NCBI GenBank assembly: GCA_025462725.1
Contig: JAOAPE010000001.1
Location: forward strand, 124,001-188,000
Origin: Terriglobales bacterium
Lineage (GTDB): Bacteria > Acidobacteriota > Terriglobia > Terriglobales > Acidobacteriaceae
Direction of reading: 5' to 3'
Length of the DNA stretch: 64,000 bases
Shown piece after piece: positions 55,590 through 63,485 of the stretch (positions are counted from its first letter, which is position 1; every line of letters starts with the position of its first letter). A program made the position numbers and the translations under genes. The notes under the pieces were generated by a model, which was not told where the DNA came from, did no database searches, and saw nothing but the letters and a program-made list of their open reading frames with translations.

Positions 55590-56756
55590 CTACTTTTTCT
55601 CGGTATCTCTTTCGCGTGTCGCAGCCGCAAGCGAACGCACACTAGAAAGTAGTCCGGGGAGTTCCCCAAGCCTTATAGCATGACGTACAGCGCGCATAGT
55701 GTCAAGATAGTGGGCCAGATTATGGACGGTATTCAACAGTCCTGCAAGCCCTTCTCCCGCAACAAACAAGTGTCGTAAGTACGCCCGCGTGTACCGGGCA
55801 CACACCCAGCATCCGCACTTCGGGTCCAGCGGACCTTGGTCCTGTGCAAAACGGCTGTTTTTGATATTTAGCCGACCCTCTGACGTGAAAAGCAGACCAT
55901 GCCGTGCCGCACGGGTAGGAAGCACGCAGTCCATCATGTCCACGCCCATGGCGGCGTACTCGACAATCTCCTCTGGATACCCGACACCCATCACATACCG
56001 CGGCTTGTCCTCTGGCAGATGCGGCAAAGTCGCTTCAATGACCTCGCGGGTCAAATGCCTCGGCTCGCCAACGCTCAAACCACCAATCGCATATCCCGGA
56101 AAACCGATATCAACGGTTCGCCGCGCCGATTCGATCCGCAAATCTTCGTAGGTTCCGCCTTGCACGATACCGAAGAGCGCCTGCGTTGCTCGGAGAGCCT
56201 CTCCCCATGGCACTCCATCTTTTTTCTTCTCAAAATGCTCTTTGCTCCGCCTCGCCCAACGCGATGTCATCTCCATCGACATCTGCGCCCGCGATCTCTC
56301 CGCCGGATACTCCGTGCATTCATCGAACGCCATGATGATGTCCGCACCTAGCGAGATCTGCGCTTCCATCGCACTCTCCGGCGTGAACATGTGGGACGAA
56401 CCGTCCAAATGCGACCGGAACTTGACGCCCTCTTCAGTCACTTTTCGCAGTTCGTTCAGGCTGAAGACCTGGAATCCGCCGGAGTCGGTGAGAATCGCGC
56501 GATCCCATGACATGAACCGGTGGAGCCCACCCATGCCCCGCACCTGCTCCGCTCCCGGGCGCAGATAAAGGTGGTACGTATTGCTGAGCAGTATCTGAAC
56601 GCCAAGTTCTTCGAGGAGATGTTGGGGAACGCCTTTTACGGTCGCCAGTGTGCCCACGGGCATGAAGACAGGAGTCTCCACCTCGCCATGTGGCGTGAGC
56701 ATGCGTCCGGCACGCGCGGTGCCGCATGTTTTTTCAACTGTGTAGGAAAAGGACAC
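55590..56756 (-). CDS. tgt: Queuine tRNA-ribosyltransferase
   Basis: This 388-residue TIM barrel opens with GMLTPHGEVETPVFMPVGT-type sequence (GRMLTPHGEVETPVFMPVGT). It contains ILLSNTYHLYLRPGAEQV and the catalytic-Asp segment LTDSGGFQVFSL. The zinc ligands are in CGCWVCARYTRAYLRHLFVA (Cys, Cys, Cys, His), then NTVHNLAHYL. It exchanges guanine 34 for preQ1 in tRNAs with GUN anticodons. It leads the sec operon; no other queuosine genes are present. Confidence 0.97.
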   Translation of the reverse strand: MSFSYTVEKTCGTARAGRMLTPHGEVETPVFMPVGTLATVKGVPQHLLEELGVQILLSNTYHLYLRPGAEQVRGMGGLHRFMSWDRAILTDSGGFQVFSLNELRKVTEEGVKFRSHLDGSSHMFTPESAMEAQISLGADIIMAFDECTEYPAERSRAQMSMEMTSRWARRSKEHFEKKKDGVPWGEALRATQALFGIVQGGTYEDLRIESARRTVDIGFPGYAIGGLSVGEPRHLTREVIEATLPHLPEDKPRYVMGVGYPEEIVEYAAMGVDMMDCVLPTRAARHGLLFTSEGRLNIKNSRFAQDQGPLDPKCGCWVCARYTRAYLRHLFVAGEGLAGLLNTVHNLAHYLDTMRAVRHAIRLGELPGLLSSVRSLAAATRERDTEKK

Positions 56757-56790
56757 TCAGGAGGGATTGTAAATGGTTCTGGCGAACCGT

Positions 56791-57201
56791 TCAGTTCACG
56801 CGCTGCGTGTTCACGGCTGGCTCTAACTTTGCTATCACGGCGCTTGCAACTGCTTCTGTGTCCACCTTGCTGTCAAAAATCTCATTCAGGCGGTTGTTTA
56901 TCGTGGATTGGATCGCCAGCACATCTTTCGCATTGCAGGTCATACCGATGTACATGGCCTCTGACAGCTTTCGCATAACGCCGCCCAGCGCCCACCCATC
57001 GCCTTCTTCTGATATTCGGGAGTTGATGATTGCGACTCCGAATTCATGTTGCGTGACCGCAAGCAGCGCCGTAGCCAGATCTCGCGCCACGATGCAGGCA
57101 ATTCCCTTCGCCGTTAGCGCGTGCTGCAACTGGGTCAAGAATGCCATGTTGGGATTTACCAACAGGGCCAACAGAGGAAGTCCCTTGGAGCGTTTACCCA
57201 T
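56791..57201 (-). CDS. Degenerate (pseudo-)receiver domain protein
   Basis: This encodes 136 residues with the shape of a CheY-like domain (LALLVNPNMAFLTQLQHALT, then IACIVARDLATALLAVTQHE, then FGVAIINSRI). The acidic pocket is gone: VNPN replaces the DD pair, and Asn60 replaces the phosphorylated Asp. No conserved Lys follows. It should not be phosphorylated and may act by binding. It overlaps the upstream true receiver gene by 8 bases (57194-57201), so the two are translationally coupled. Confidence 0.7.
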   Translation of the reverse strand: MGKRSKGLPLLALLVNPNMAFLTQLQHALTAKGIACIVARDLATALLAVTQHEFGVAIINSRISEEGDGWALGGVMRKLSEAMYIGMTCNAKDVLAIQSTINNRLNEIFDSKVDTEAVASAVIAKLEPAVNTQRVN

Positions 57202-57628
57202 TTGCGTTCGCCCCCATTCTCTTTGTTACTTTCGCGCGACGATTCCCGCGCCGCGCCAGCATCGTCAACAATGCAGATTTCAAATCATCGAGATCAACAG
57301 GCTTTGTGACTAGATAATCAACGCGCATTTCTAGGGCCAGAGTTGAGTTTTCGACATTCGCGTATCCGGTACAGATCACCACAATGGGACGCGGACTCAA
57401 CTCCTGTGCCGCCCGGGCAACATCCAAGCCGATGTCGTCCTTCTCCATGTTGAGGTCGGTAATCACTATGTCCGCGCGAAACCCACCCGTGAACATGGCC
57501 AGCGCCTGTTTTGCGCTGTAGGCGACGGAAACAACATATCCCTCAGCCTCAAACACCATCTGCAGGGTTCGCGCTACATTGATCTCATCATCAACAAGAA
57601 GAATGGTATATACGTTCGACATAGACAA
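57194..57628 (-). CDS. Single-domain response regulator receiver
   Basis: This 144-residue CheY-like protein has Asp13-Asp14 in LLVDDE, Asp58 in VITDLN as the phosphorylation site, Thr87 and Lys109 in LVTKP. No DNA-binding or enzyme domain follows; a basic tail (RRGNRRAKVTKRMGANANG) ends it. No histidine kinase is in the window. Its partner is probably the pseudo-receiver, whose gene overlaps its stop. Confidence 0.88.
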   Translation of the reverse strand: MSMSNVYTILLVDDEINVARTLQMVFEAEGYVVSVAYSAKQALAMFTGGFRADIVITDLNMEKDDIGLDVARAAQELSPRPIVVICTGYANVENSTLALEMRVDYLVTKPVDLDDLKSALLTMLARRGNRRAKVTKRMGANANG

Positions 57629-57793
57629 AGATGGCGAAAACCTTCGACTGCGTATCTACTGATTATTTACTTCAGATTGCAAGGCCCGCGTGATGGGGAA
57701 GTCCCAGAAAGAACCGCGCCCCAGAGGGAGGCACTGTGTTTATTCCCGTCTCACACGAATTCGGATGCTACTACTCTGGTTGGAGTTGCTCAG

Positions 57794-58468
57794 CTAGAAG
57801 CTGGCTTCCACGATCTCGCCGGGCGTTCTCAGCACCTCGAACTGCCTCAGTGCTTCCTGCAATACCCGCTTGTGCTTGTCCCGTTCACCCGCGCTGCCCA
57901 GCACGAATCCAGGCTTACTCCCCACCGGATATATCGCTCGGGGCGGACGCATCAATTTAGTCTCACCCGGCACCGCTGTGATGACCACCGTTGGGATTCC
58001 CCGCGACTCGATCTCCCGCTGCACCGCTACCACTACACGATGGCACATCGGGCATCCGCCCGTGAGCACCACGCCTTCCGCCTGCGACCGCTCGATCTCG
58101 GCCGCAATCGCGGGGGCCACTTGCTCGTACATCAGCTTCAGGTTGGTCGTGAATCCACGGAAGCCAATGTTCTTGTTTCCTACCCGCTTGATCACGCCTT
58201 CCTTTGCGAGCTCCTGCAGGAGCTCCATCGGGAACACCGTGTTCGCATCCTGCTGCGCTTGCGACTCGTCGTAGTGTCCATGCTTAAATCGCAACTCCGC
58301 GTGTTTCAGATCGCCCGGCAAAATTCGGTACGAATCATCGGTGTCATCGCCGAATGGCGCCTGCCCTTCCAAATACACGCCGGTTGATGACACCAATGCG
58401 ATCGTCATGTCGCTTAGCTTGCAAGTGACCGGCGTATACGGAACACACTTTCTCGACATGGTAAACAT
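57794..58468 (-). CDS. GrdB/PrdB-like family protein lacking selenocysteine
   Basis: This encodes 224 residues. The fold and order (IALVSSTGVYLEGQAPFG, then DDSYRILPGDLKHAELRFKH, then HYDESQAQQDANTVFPMELL, then GVVLTGGCPMCHRVVV) agree with the B-protein family of glycine/sarcosine/betaine/D-proline reductases. In those proteins the active motif after the VILT strand contains selenocysteine followed by Cys residues. Here only Cys139 and Cys142 (CPMC) remain and no UGA is seen. This and similar Cys-only relatives have unknown substrates. A small membrane-tailed gene precedes it by 3 bases. Confidence 0.65.
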   Translation of the reverse strand: MFTMSRKCVPYTPVTCKLSDMTIALVSSTGVYLEGQAPFGDDTDDSYRILPGDLKHAELRFKHGHYDESQAQQDANTVFPMELLQELAKEGVIKRVGNKNIGFRGFTTNLKLMYEQVAPAIAAEIERSQAEGVVLTGGCPMCHRVVVAVQREIESRGIPTVVITAVPGETKLMRPPRAIYPVGSKPGFVLGSAGERDKHKRVLQEALRQFEVLRTPGEIVEASF

Positions 58469-58471
58469 AGA

Positions 58472-58879
58472 TTAGATGTGCTTGAAAATCGTATAACAAC
58501 CAACAACCGTACTGGCGATCAGAAACAACAACAGTGCAAAAACGAGGATAGAGCTCACAATCTCTTTTGCCCGCTCCGATGTGCTTTCTTCGACTTTTGG
58601 TAAATCAACGTTCTCTGTCCTTGCGACTCGCGAAAACTTAACGCTGTCTTTTGCAAATAGATAATCCCAATCTGCGTCTATCGCATATGAGTCAGGATTT
58701 TTGCTCGGCGCAATGGAGGCTTTGATGCATTCAATTCCAAGCCGAAGATAACCATTCTTGCTGGCAAGTATCTCAAGCGGGTCATCGTCATACTTCATTA
58801 TGACGCGAACTTTGGCGTCAGCTTTTGGAACCGATTGCTCTAGCTCCTGGATAATCTCGTTAATGCGAGTCTCGTCCAT
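58472..58879 (-). CDS. C-tail-anchored protein of unknown function
   Basis: This encodes 135 residues. A soluble, charged domain (VRVIMKYDDDPLEILASKNG, then WDYLFAKDSVKFSR) is followed by a C-terminal membrane helix (ILVFALLLFLIASTVVGCYT). There is no signal peptide. It sits between the FlK-like thioesterase gene (its stop is 1 base from the start of this one) and the GrdB-like gene, so the three may be translated in sequence. I recognise no family. Confidence 0.55.
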   Translation of the reverse strand: MDETRINEIIQELEQSVPKADAKVRVIMKYDDDPLEILASKNGYLRLGIECIKASIAPSKNPDSYAIDADWDYLFAKDSVKFSRVARTENVDLPKVEESTSERAKEIVSSILVFALLLFLIASTVVGCYTIFKHI

Positions 58880-59269
58880 CTACCTCGCCAACTTCATCTT
58901 CTCCATGAATTTCCCCACACTCACAAACGCGCGATGCACATGCCCTTCGCCGATCTGCTGGTTCTCATCCTTCGCCGTCACGCGGAAAATATGAAAACGT
59001 CCATCAATCTTCTCCAGCACAGCCTCGGCGATCACAAGGCTCCCCACACCCGTCGGTGCACGGTGCGACACATTAATGTGTGTCCCGACCGTGATCTCAT
59101 CACCGTCGCAGAAGTCTTTCGTAGCCTCAAAGCAGGCGAACTCCATGAGCGTGATCATGTTCGGCGTGGACAGCACCGGTGGCAGCTCCCCATGCGCGGC
59201 TAGCGTGTGCTTGAACTCAACTATTCTCTGGACTTGCGCCCGCGTGCCGATCGGCACCTCTCTTGCCAT
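58880..59269 (-). CDS. FlK-type hot-dog thioesterase
   Basis: This encodes 129 residues. The hot-dog fold has LPPVLSTPNMITLMEFACFE, then VGTHINVSHRAPTGVGSLVI and GEGHVHRAFV. The catalytic residues of fluoroacetyl-CoA thioesterase FlK (Thr42, Glu50, His76) correspond at a constant offset of seven to Thr35, Glu43 and His69 here. It probably hydrolyses a small acyl-CoA; fluoroacetyl-CoA specificity cannot be inferred. A PD-(D/E)XK-like gene lies 14 bases upstream. Confidence 0.85.
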   Translation of the reverse strand: MAREVPIGTRAQVQRIVEFKHTLAAHGELPPVLSTPNMITLMEFACFEATKDFCDGDEITVGTHINVSHRAPTGVGSLVIAEAVLEKIDGRFHIFRVTAKDENQQIGEGHVHRAFVSVGKFMEKMKLAR

Positions 59270-59283
59270 GCACTTTTTCCTTC

Positions 59284-60096
59284 CTAAACGGGAGCAATGC
59301 CGTATTTGTCATTTAGAAATTTTCTCAAAGCCGGCGGCACTGTGGCTGAAAGTTCCTGCCATGTCAGCACCAAGCAGCGAACACGCAACTCCGCGGGAAT
59401 AACGGCGCGTTGCACCGAGTGCCACGCTTCTCGCAAGTCCGGACGCCGCGCATCCAACATCACGCAAAACCGCATTCCCATTGCATATGCAGCCAAGACA
59501 TTCCGGATCAATTGATACGACATGAATTCTTCGTCCACTTGGGGCAGCCGCTTTACTTCGAATACTTCGCGAAAATCGCGATAGCGCTCCATGATTTCAA
59601 CACGCTTGGTCTGAAAACCTGTTTCCGTCAACTTGGATTCGACCAGCAGGTCATCCAATCTCATATCCACTTCAGTCTGATCTGTTCTCGAACCTTTTAG
59701 CGGCACGCGAGCTTTGACGCCGAACTGCGGCGAGGCGTCGCTTCTGATATTCAGGAGCGCGCGCAGCGATTCCGACTGCAACACGCCTGGATAACAAAAG
59801 ACATTCATCAGCAAAGCATCGGAACTGTTGCTAGAATCCAATTCCTTCCAGGGACCGTGGTCAGAGACCGGTAGCGCCTTTCGCTGGGAGTGAACTTTGT
59901 TGAACCGACAACTCCACTCTGCATTTCCCACGATGGCCTTGTAGCTGGACTTATAAAAATTCCCGTGGCCTGCCTGTGTGCGCGGATAGGCGATGGTTGG
60001 AGTCGACCCATAACTCTCGCAATACACCAGTGATTGCTTCTTCGCGTATTCCAGATTCCGTTGGCTCAGTTCCCGACGGAGTGCTGCTGAGTACAT
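59284..60096 (-). CDS. PD-(D/E)XK-like nuclease-fold protein
   Basis: This 270-residue protein has no signal or membrane segments. A possible nuclease core is TEVDMRLDDLLVESKLTE: Asp144, then Glu153-Ser-Lys155, as in the (D/E)-x-K motif of restriction-like nucleases, with Glu142 near. It is preceded by a Lys/Arg-rich N-terminal half and followed by a helix-rich C-terminal half. It may be a DNA nuclease or a restriction-type enzyme without a methylase partner: none is nearby. The neighbours are the thioesterase (14 bases) and the carboxyltransferase (9 bases). A structural-prediction check is needed for the family. Confidence 0.5.
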   Translation of the reverse strand: MYSAALRRELSQRNLEYAKKQSLVYCESYGSTPTIAYPRTQAGHGNFYKSSYKAIVGNAEWSCRFNKVHSQRKALPVSDHGPWKELDSSNSSDALLMNVFCYPGVLQSESLRALLNIRSDASPQFGVKARVPLKGSRTDQTEVDMRLDDLLVESKLTETGFQTKRVEIMERYRDFREVFEVKRLPQVDEEFMSYQLIRNVLAAYAMGMRFCVMLDARRPDLREAWHSVQRAVIPAELRVRCLVLTWQELSATVPPALRKFLNDKYGIAPV

Positions 60097-60105
60097 GCTA
60101 CGTCC

Positions 60106-61680
60106 CTAAAGTGGAATATTCCCGTGCTTCTTCGGCGGGTTCTTGTCCCGCTTCCCCTGCAACATCTCCAACGCATCAATCAACTTCTTGCGCGTCTCTC
60201 TCGGCTGAATTACCGCGTCCACGTAGCCCTTTTCCGCCGCTACATATGGATTCGCAAATCGCTCGCGGAACTCGTCAATCTTCTCGGCACGCAACGCCGC
60301 GACCTGCTCCGCATTTCCTGCCTTCTCCAGTTCCCGCTTGTAAACGATGTTTACCGCCCCTTCGGGGCCCATCACCGCGATCTCCGCCGTTGGCCAGGCG
60401 AAATTCATGTCCGTGCGGATGTGTTTTGACGACATCACGCAATACGCTCCGCCATAGGCCTTGCGCGTGATCACCGTAATCTTCGGAACAGTCGCTTCCG
60501 CGAAGGCGTACAGCAACTTCGCTCCATGCCGGATGATCCCCCCGAATTCTTGCACCGTTCCCGGCAAGAATCCGGGGACATCTTCAAACGTGATCAGCGG
60601 AATGTTGAATGCATCGCAGAAACGCACGAACCTCGCGGCTTTCACCGATGCATTGATGTCTAGCACTCCCGCGAGAAACGCGGGCTGATTCGCAACTACA
60701 CCTACGGATCGTCCATTCAATCGCGCAAATCCCACAACGATGTTCTTCGCATAGTGGTCATGCACTTCGAAAAAGTAGCCATCGTCCATCACCCCCTGGA
60801 TCGCATCCTTAATGTCATAAGGCTGGTTCGATTCCGAAGGAACGAGAGTATCGAGTTCCACATCGGCGCGATCGATGGGATCAGTGCATGCCTTGCGCGG
60901 CGGATCATCAATATTGTTCGACGGCATGAAGCTCAGCAGCTCGCGGATCATCGACAAACATTCCGCATCATCGTGCGCGATGAAATGCGCCACGCCCGAT
61001 GTCTCATTGTGCGTAGTCGCGCCGCCGAGTTGCTCCTTCGTGACCTCTTCGTGCGTCACCGTCTTGATCACATCCGGCCCGGTCACGAACATGTAAGACG
61101 TCTTGTCCACCATCACAGTGAAATCGGTGATTGCCGGCGAATACACCGCTCCGCCCGCACACGGTCCCATGATTGCCGATATCTGCGGAACCACTCCGCT
61201 CGCCAGAGTATTGCGTAAAAAAATATCCGCATACCCCGCCAACGACATCACGCCTTCCTGAATCCGCGCGCCCCCGGAATCATTCAATCCGATAACCGGC
61301 GCACCTACGCGCATCGCGGTATCCATGATCTTCACGATCTTGCCGGCATTCGCTTCCGATAACGATCCACCAAACACGGTGAAGTCCTGCGCGAACACAA
61401 ATACCAGTCGCCCTTCGATGCGCCCATATCCGGTGACGAAGCCGTCGCCAAAGATCTTCTGCTTCTCCATGCCGAAGTCCTGGCAACCGTGTGTGACCAT
61501 TTTGTCCAGCTCTTCGAATGTGCCCTCATCAAGCAGAAACTCGATGCGCTCCCGCGCAGCCATCTTGCCTTCTTTGTGCTGCCGCTCGCGACGCTCCGTC
61601 CCGCCGCCGGCTTCCGCCAGCGCATCACGACGCTTCAGCTCTTCGAGCTTCTGTTCCAATGTCTTGTTATGTGGGCTCAT
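60106..61680 (-). CDS. Acyl-CoA carboxylase carboxyltransferase subunit (PccB/MccB-type)
   Basis: This 524-residue crotonase-fold protein has both halves. The N-terminal part includes [20 protein letters not shown], then [20 protein letters not shown]. The C-terminal part contains [20 protein letters not shown]-like sequence ([20 protein letters not shown]), then [20 protein letters not shown], then [15 protein letters not shown]. It transfers CO2 from biotin to propionyl-CoA, acetyl-CoA or methylcrotonyl-CoA. It lies 12 kb from its probable partners (biotin carboxylase and carrier), so the complex is split. Confidence 0.94.
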   Translation of the reverse strand: MSPHNKTLEQKLEELKRRDALAEAGGGTERRERQHKEGKMAARERIEFLLDEGTFEELDKMVTHGCQDFGMEKQKIFGDGFVTGYGRIEGRLVFVFAQDFTVFGGSLSEANAGKIVKIMDTAMRVGAPVIGLNDSGGARIQEGVMSLAGYADIFLRNTLASGVVPQISAIMGPCAGGAVYSPAITDFTVMVDKTSYMFVTGPDVIKTVTHEEVTKEQLGGATTHNETSGVAHFIAHDDAECLSMIRELLSFMPSNNIDDPPRKACTDPIDRADVELDTLVPSESNQPYDIKDAIQGVMDDGYFFEVHDHYAKNIVVGFARLNGRSVGVVANQPAFLAGVLDINASVKAARFVRFCDAFNIPLITFEDVPGFLPGTVQEFGGIIRHGAKLLYAFAEATVPKITVITRKAYGGAYCVMSSKHIRTDMNFAWPTAEIAVMGPEGAVNIVYKRELEKAGNAEQVAALRAEKIDEFRERFANPYVAAEKGYVDAVIQPRETRKKLIDALEMLQGKRDKNPPKKHGNIPL

Positions 61681-61842
61681 GCGGGAGAATTATAAACAGT
61701 CCGGAGTTGGATGAAGGAGAGATGTCGCAGGACGCTTTACTTACGTTAAACGATCGTCGGCATTGCAGAACAGAATCGGACAAGAGTCATCCCGCCTGAT
61801 CTGTTCTGATCTTTCTTTTATCCGCGGTTCGGTTTCGCTTTT

Positions 61843-61881
61843 GCCTTTGACTGAGAGCTGAGAGCCGACAGCTGCTGGTTC
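61843..61881. repeat. Degenerate tandem repeat at the stop of the 256-residue exported protein gene
   Basis: The bases after the stop codon (read on the minus strand: GAACCAGCAGCTGTCGGCTC, then TCAGCTCTCAGTC) repeat CTCAGCTCTCAG-type units. It is one of three such post-stop tracts in the window. Confidence 0.4.
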
Positions 61882-62652
61882 CTAGTTCGCCGCTCCCAAA
61901 TCTCTCCACTTGTATTTCTTGCCGTCCCAGAAGATCACTGAGCCAGACGACTCGGTCGCGTCCAGACTTAAGGCCGCAATCGGAGGCTGCTTCTTCTTCG
62001 CCAGTATGCGCGTGATGGACAAACTATCGAAAGGAAGATTCACGACAACAAATTTCGACTTCGGCACCGGCGCGCGCCATGCCTGCGCTCCAGAACCATG
62101 AATGATGCAAACGATGAAGTTCTGCGCTGGGTCTACGCTGTTCAGAGTCGCCGTGATCTTCGGATCGCCGAATCCGTAATAAGAAAAATACGGATCCACA
62201 ACCGTGTAGTTGAAATCAAGTTGCCGGGTCAGCGGCTTGCTGCTGCGCGTCACGATCACAGCATCTTCAATTCCGTCGCCATCTAGATCGGCCGTCAGGA
62301 ACATTACCCAGTTGTCCACCACGGGCTTCACATATTTGAACCCGGAACTTTTCCCCGCTGAGAGTTCAAAGTCCGGCCCAAACTGCGCCTTCACAATCGC
62401 TGCAAGATCATCGGGGATTTTCTGTTGCTTCGCTGCATCGGGAGGTGGCGTGTATGCCGCTGGATGTCCCAGGTCAGACTTGGCCTTTCCGTCCTCGAAC
62501 ATCTCCGCCGAATAGCCTTGCGGATTGTCCTTGCTCGGCATCTGCTGCCCGCTCGCCTGCTTTGCTACCGGAGTCACCGGTGAAGCAGGGTTGGTCGTAT
62601 TTTGCGCGAACGCCACCGCCGACAAGAACACTACTCCCATTGCAAATCGCAT
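61882..62652 (-). CDS. Exported protein of unknown function
   Basis: This encodes 256 residues with a signal peptide (FAMGVVFLSAVAFAQ). A Pro/Ser/Thr-rich linker follows to about residue 75, with a soluble beta-rich part (VMFLTADLDGDGIEDAVIVT) containing D-x-D-G-D-G-x-x-D, the calcium-loop pattern of FG-GAP/VCBS-like repeats. The remainder (FVVVNLPFDSLSITRILAKK, then ATESSGSVIFWDGKKYKWRD) is of mixed strand character. It may be a periplasmic or outer protein binding calcium or ligand. No named family is recognised. Confidence 0.6.
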   Translation of the reverse strand: MRFAMGVVFLSAVAFAQNTTNPASPVTPVAKQASGQQMPSKDNPQGYSAEMFEDGKAKSDLGHPAAYTPPPDAAKQQKIPDDLAAIVKAQFGPDFELSAGKSSGFKYVKPVVDNWVMFLTADLDGDGIEDAVIVTRSSKPLTRQLDFNYTVVDPYFSYYGFGDPKITATLNSVDPAQNFIVCIIHGSGAQAWRAPVPKSKFVVVNLPFDSLSITRILAKKKQPPIAALSLDATESSGSVIFWDGKKYKWRDLGAAN

Positions 62653-62701
62653 GTTGCTACTCTATCGCGCTCTGATTTAGTTGCAAGGGAAAAGGCTGGT
62701 A

Positions 62702-63178
62702 TCAACTTGGGTTCGCCGGCAGATACCGTTTCCATTCATCCGACTCAGCAACTCGCTTTACCAATTCATTACGCGACGAGAGTAACTGAATCAGGAAACG
62801 GCGCACGAAGATTTTCTCTGCGATTACTCCTAACACTCCCAGCGGAGAACGAACGTTTAGCTCATCACGCATGACGGTATGCTGTCCTCGATCTTCAAGA
62901 AAGTGCTGATGCTCAAAGCTGGCAAACCTTCCATTCACCATGACGTCCCGAAAGTATGTTGGCCGCTTGTATTCGCTGATATAGCTGGTGTGTGTAACAG
63001 GAATGCCGAAAATCTTTGTGCGCCAAGTGATCGTTTGCCTTTCACTAATGAGGCCAGTAGTAACTCCCGCTATCGCGGTGTGCGCGGGTTTCATCTGCAC
63101 ATGCAAGTCGATGCTGCGCGAAAGGTCGAAGCACCGTTCGATCGGGGCATTTACCGTTGTTTCGAAACGGAGGATCAC
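62702..63178 (-). CDS. SRPBCC/START-like lipid-binding fold protein
   Basis: The GTG chosen gives 158 residues and starts ILRFETTVNAPIERCFDLSR, the typical first strand and helix of SRPBCC cyclase/dehydrase proteins. RQTITWRTKIFGIPVTHTSY, then YFRDVMVNGRFASFEHQHFL, then LGVLGVIAEKIFVRRFLIQL complete the helix-grip. The pattern resembles 'cell division inhibitor SulA'-mis-annotated START proteins. Ligand unknown. An ORF start 26 codons earlier is rejected for lack of fold. Confidence 0.75.
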   Translation of the reverse strand: MILRFETTVNAPIERCFDLSRSIDLHVQMKPAHTAIAGVTTGLISERQTITWRTKIFGIPVTHTSYISEYKRPTYFRDVMVNGRFASFEHQHFLEDRGQHTVMRDELNVRSPLGVLGVIAEKIFVRRFLIQLLSSRNELVKRVAESDEWKRYLPANPS

Positions 63179-63485
63179 TCGCCCGCGATCCTCGCGATTG
63201 ACACGTCGTGCTCGGCAGATGTCCACCCCAAAAATCCGGCGGACACGGCAGACCAATGACTGCGAGTTATGCTTATTTTCGGCTTGGTAGCGGTTCGCAC
63301 GATGTAGGAGTGTTTCATCCGCTACGAATTGTAAATGCAGTCAGTACAGGGGAGTAAATACTTGCGGTATTCGTTCTCGAATTTTCTTGATTGTTATTCT
63401 GCAGGTAGCTGAGAGATCCGCTTCTTGGCTTTTTTGTAAACGCCCATCAATTAACGACTGAATGCTAAGTGCTGAATGCTAACTG
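63179..63485. other. Intergenic region of about 300 bases
   Basis: No gene is seen. The right part, 63450-63485, holds a tandem repeat next to the stop of the Gly/Tyr-rich gene; the rest shows no clear promoter, terminator or RNA structure. Confidence 0.5.
63450..63485. repeat. Degenerate 15-base tandem repeat at the stop of the Gly/Tyr-rich gene
   Basis: On the minus strand TTAGCATTCAGCAC recurs after about 14 bases as TTAGCATTCAG, directly after the stop codon TAG. It resembles the post-stop tracts near 53.3 and 61.8 kb in position, not in sequence. Confidence 0.5.

Noticed and set aside
57794-58468. Selenocysteine (UGA) in the GrdB-like gene
   Set aside because: The frame has no internal TGA at the expected position; the residue there is absent or Cys.
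59284-60096. A restriction-modification locus
   Set aside because: No methyltransferase or specificity gene adjoins the nuclease-like protein.
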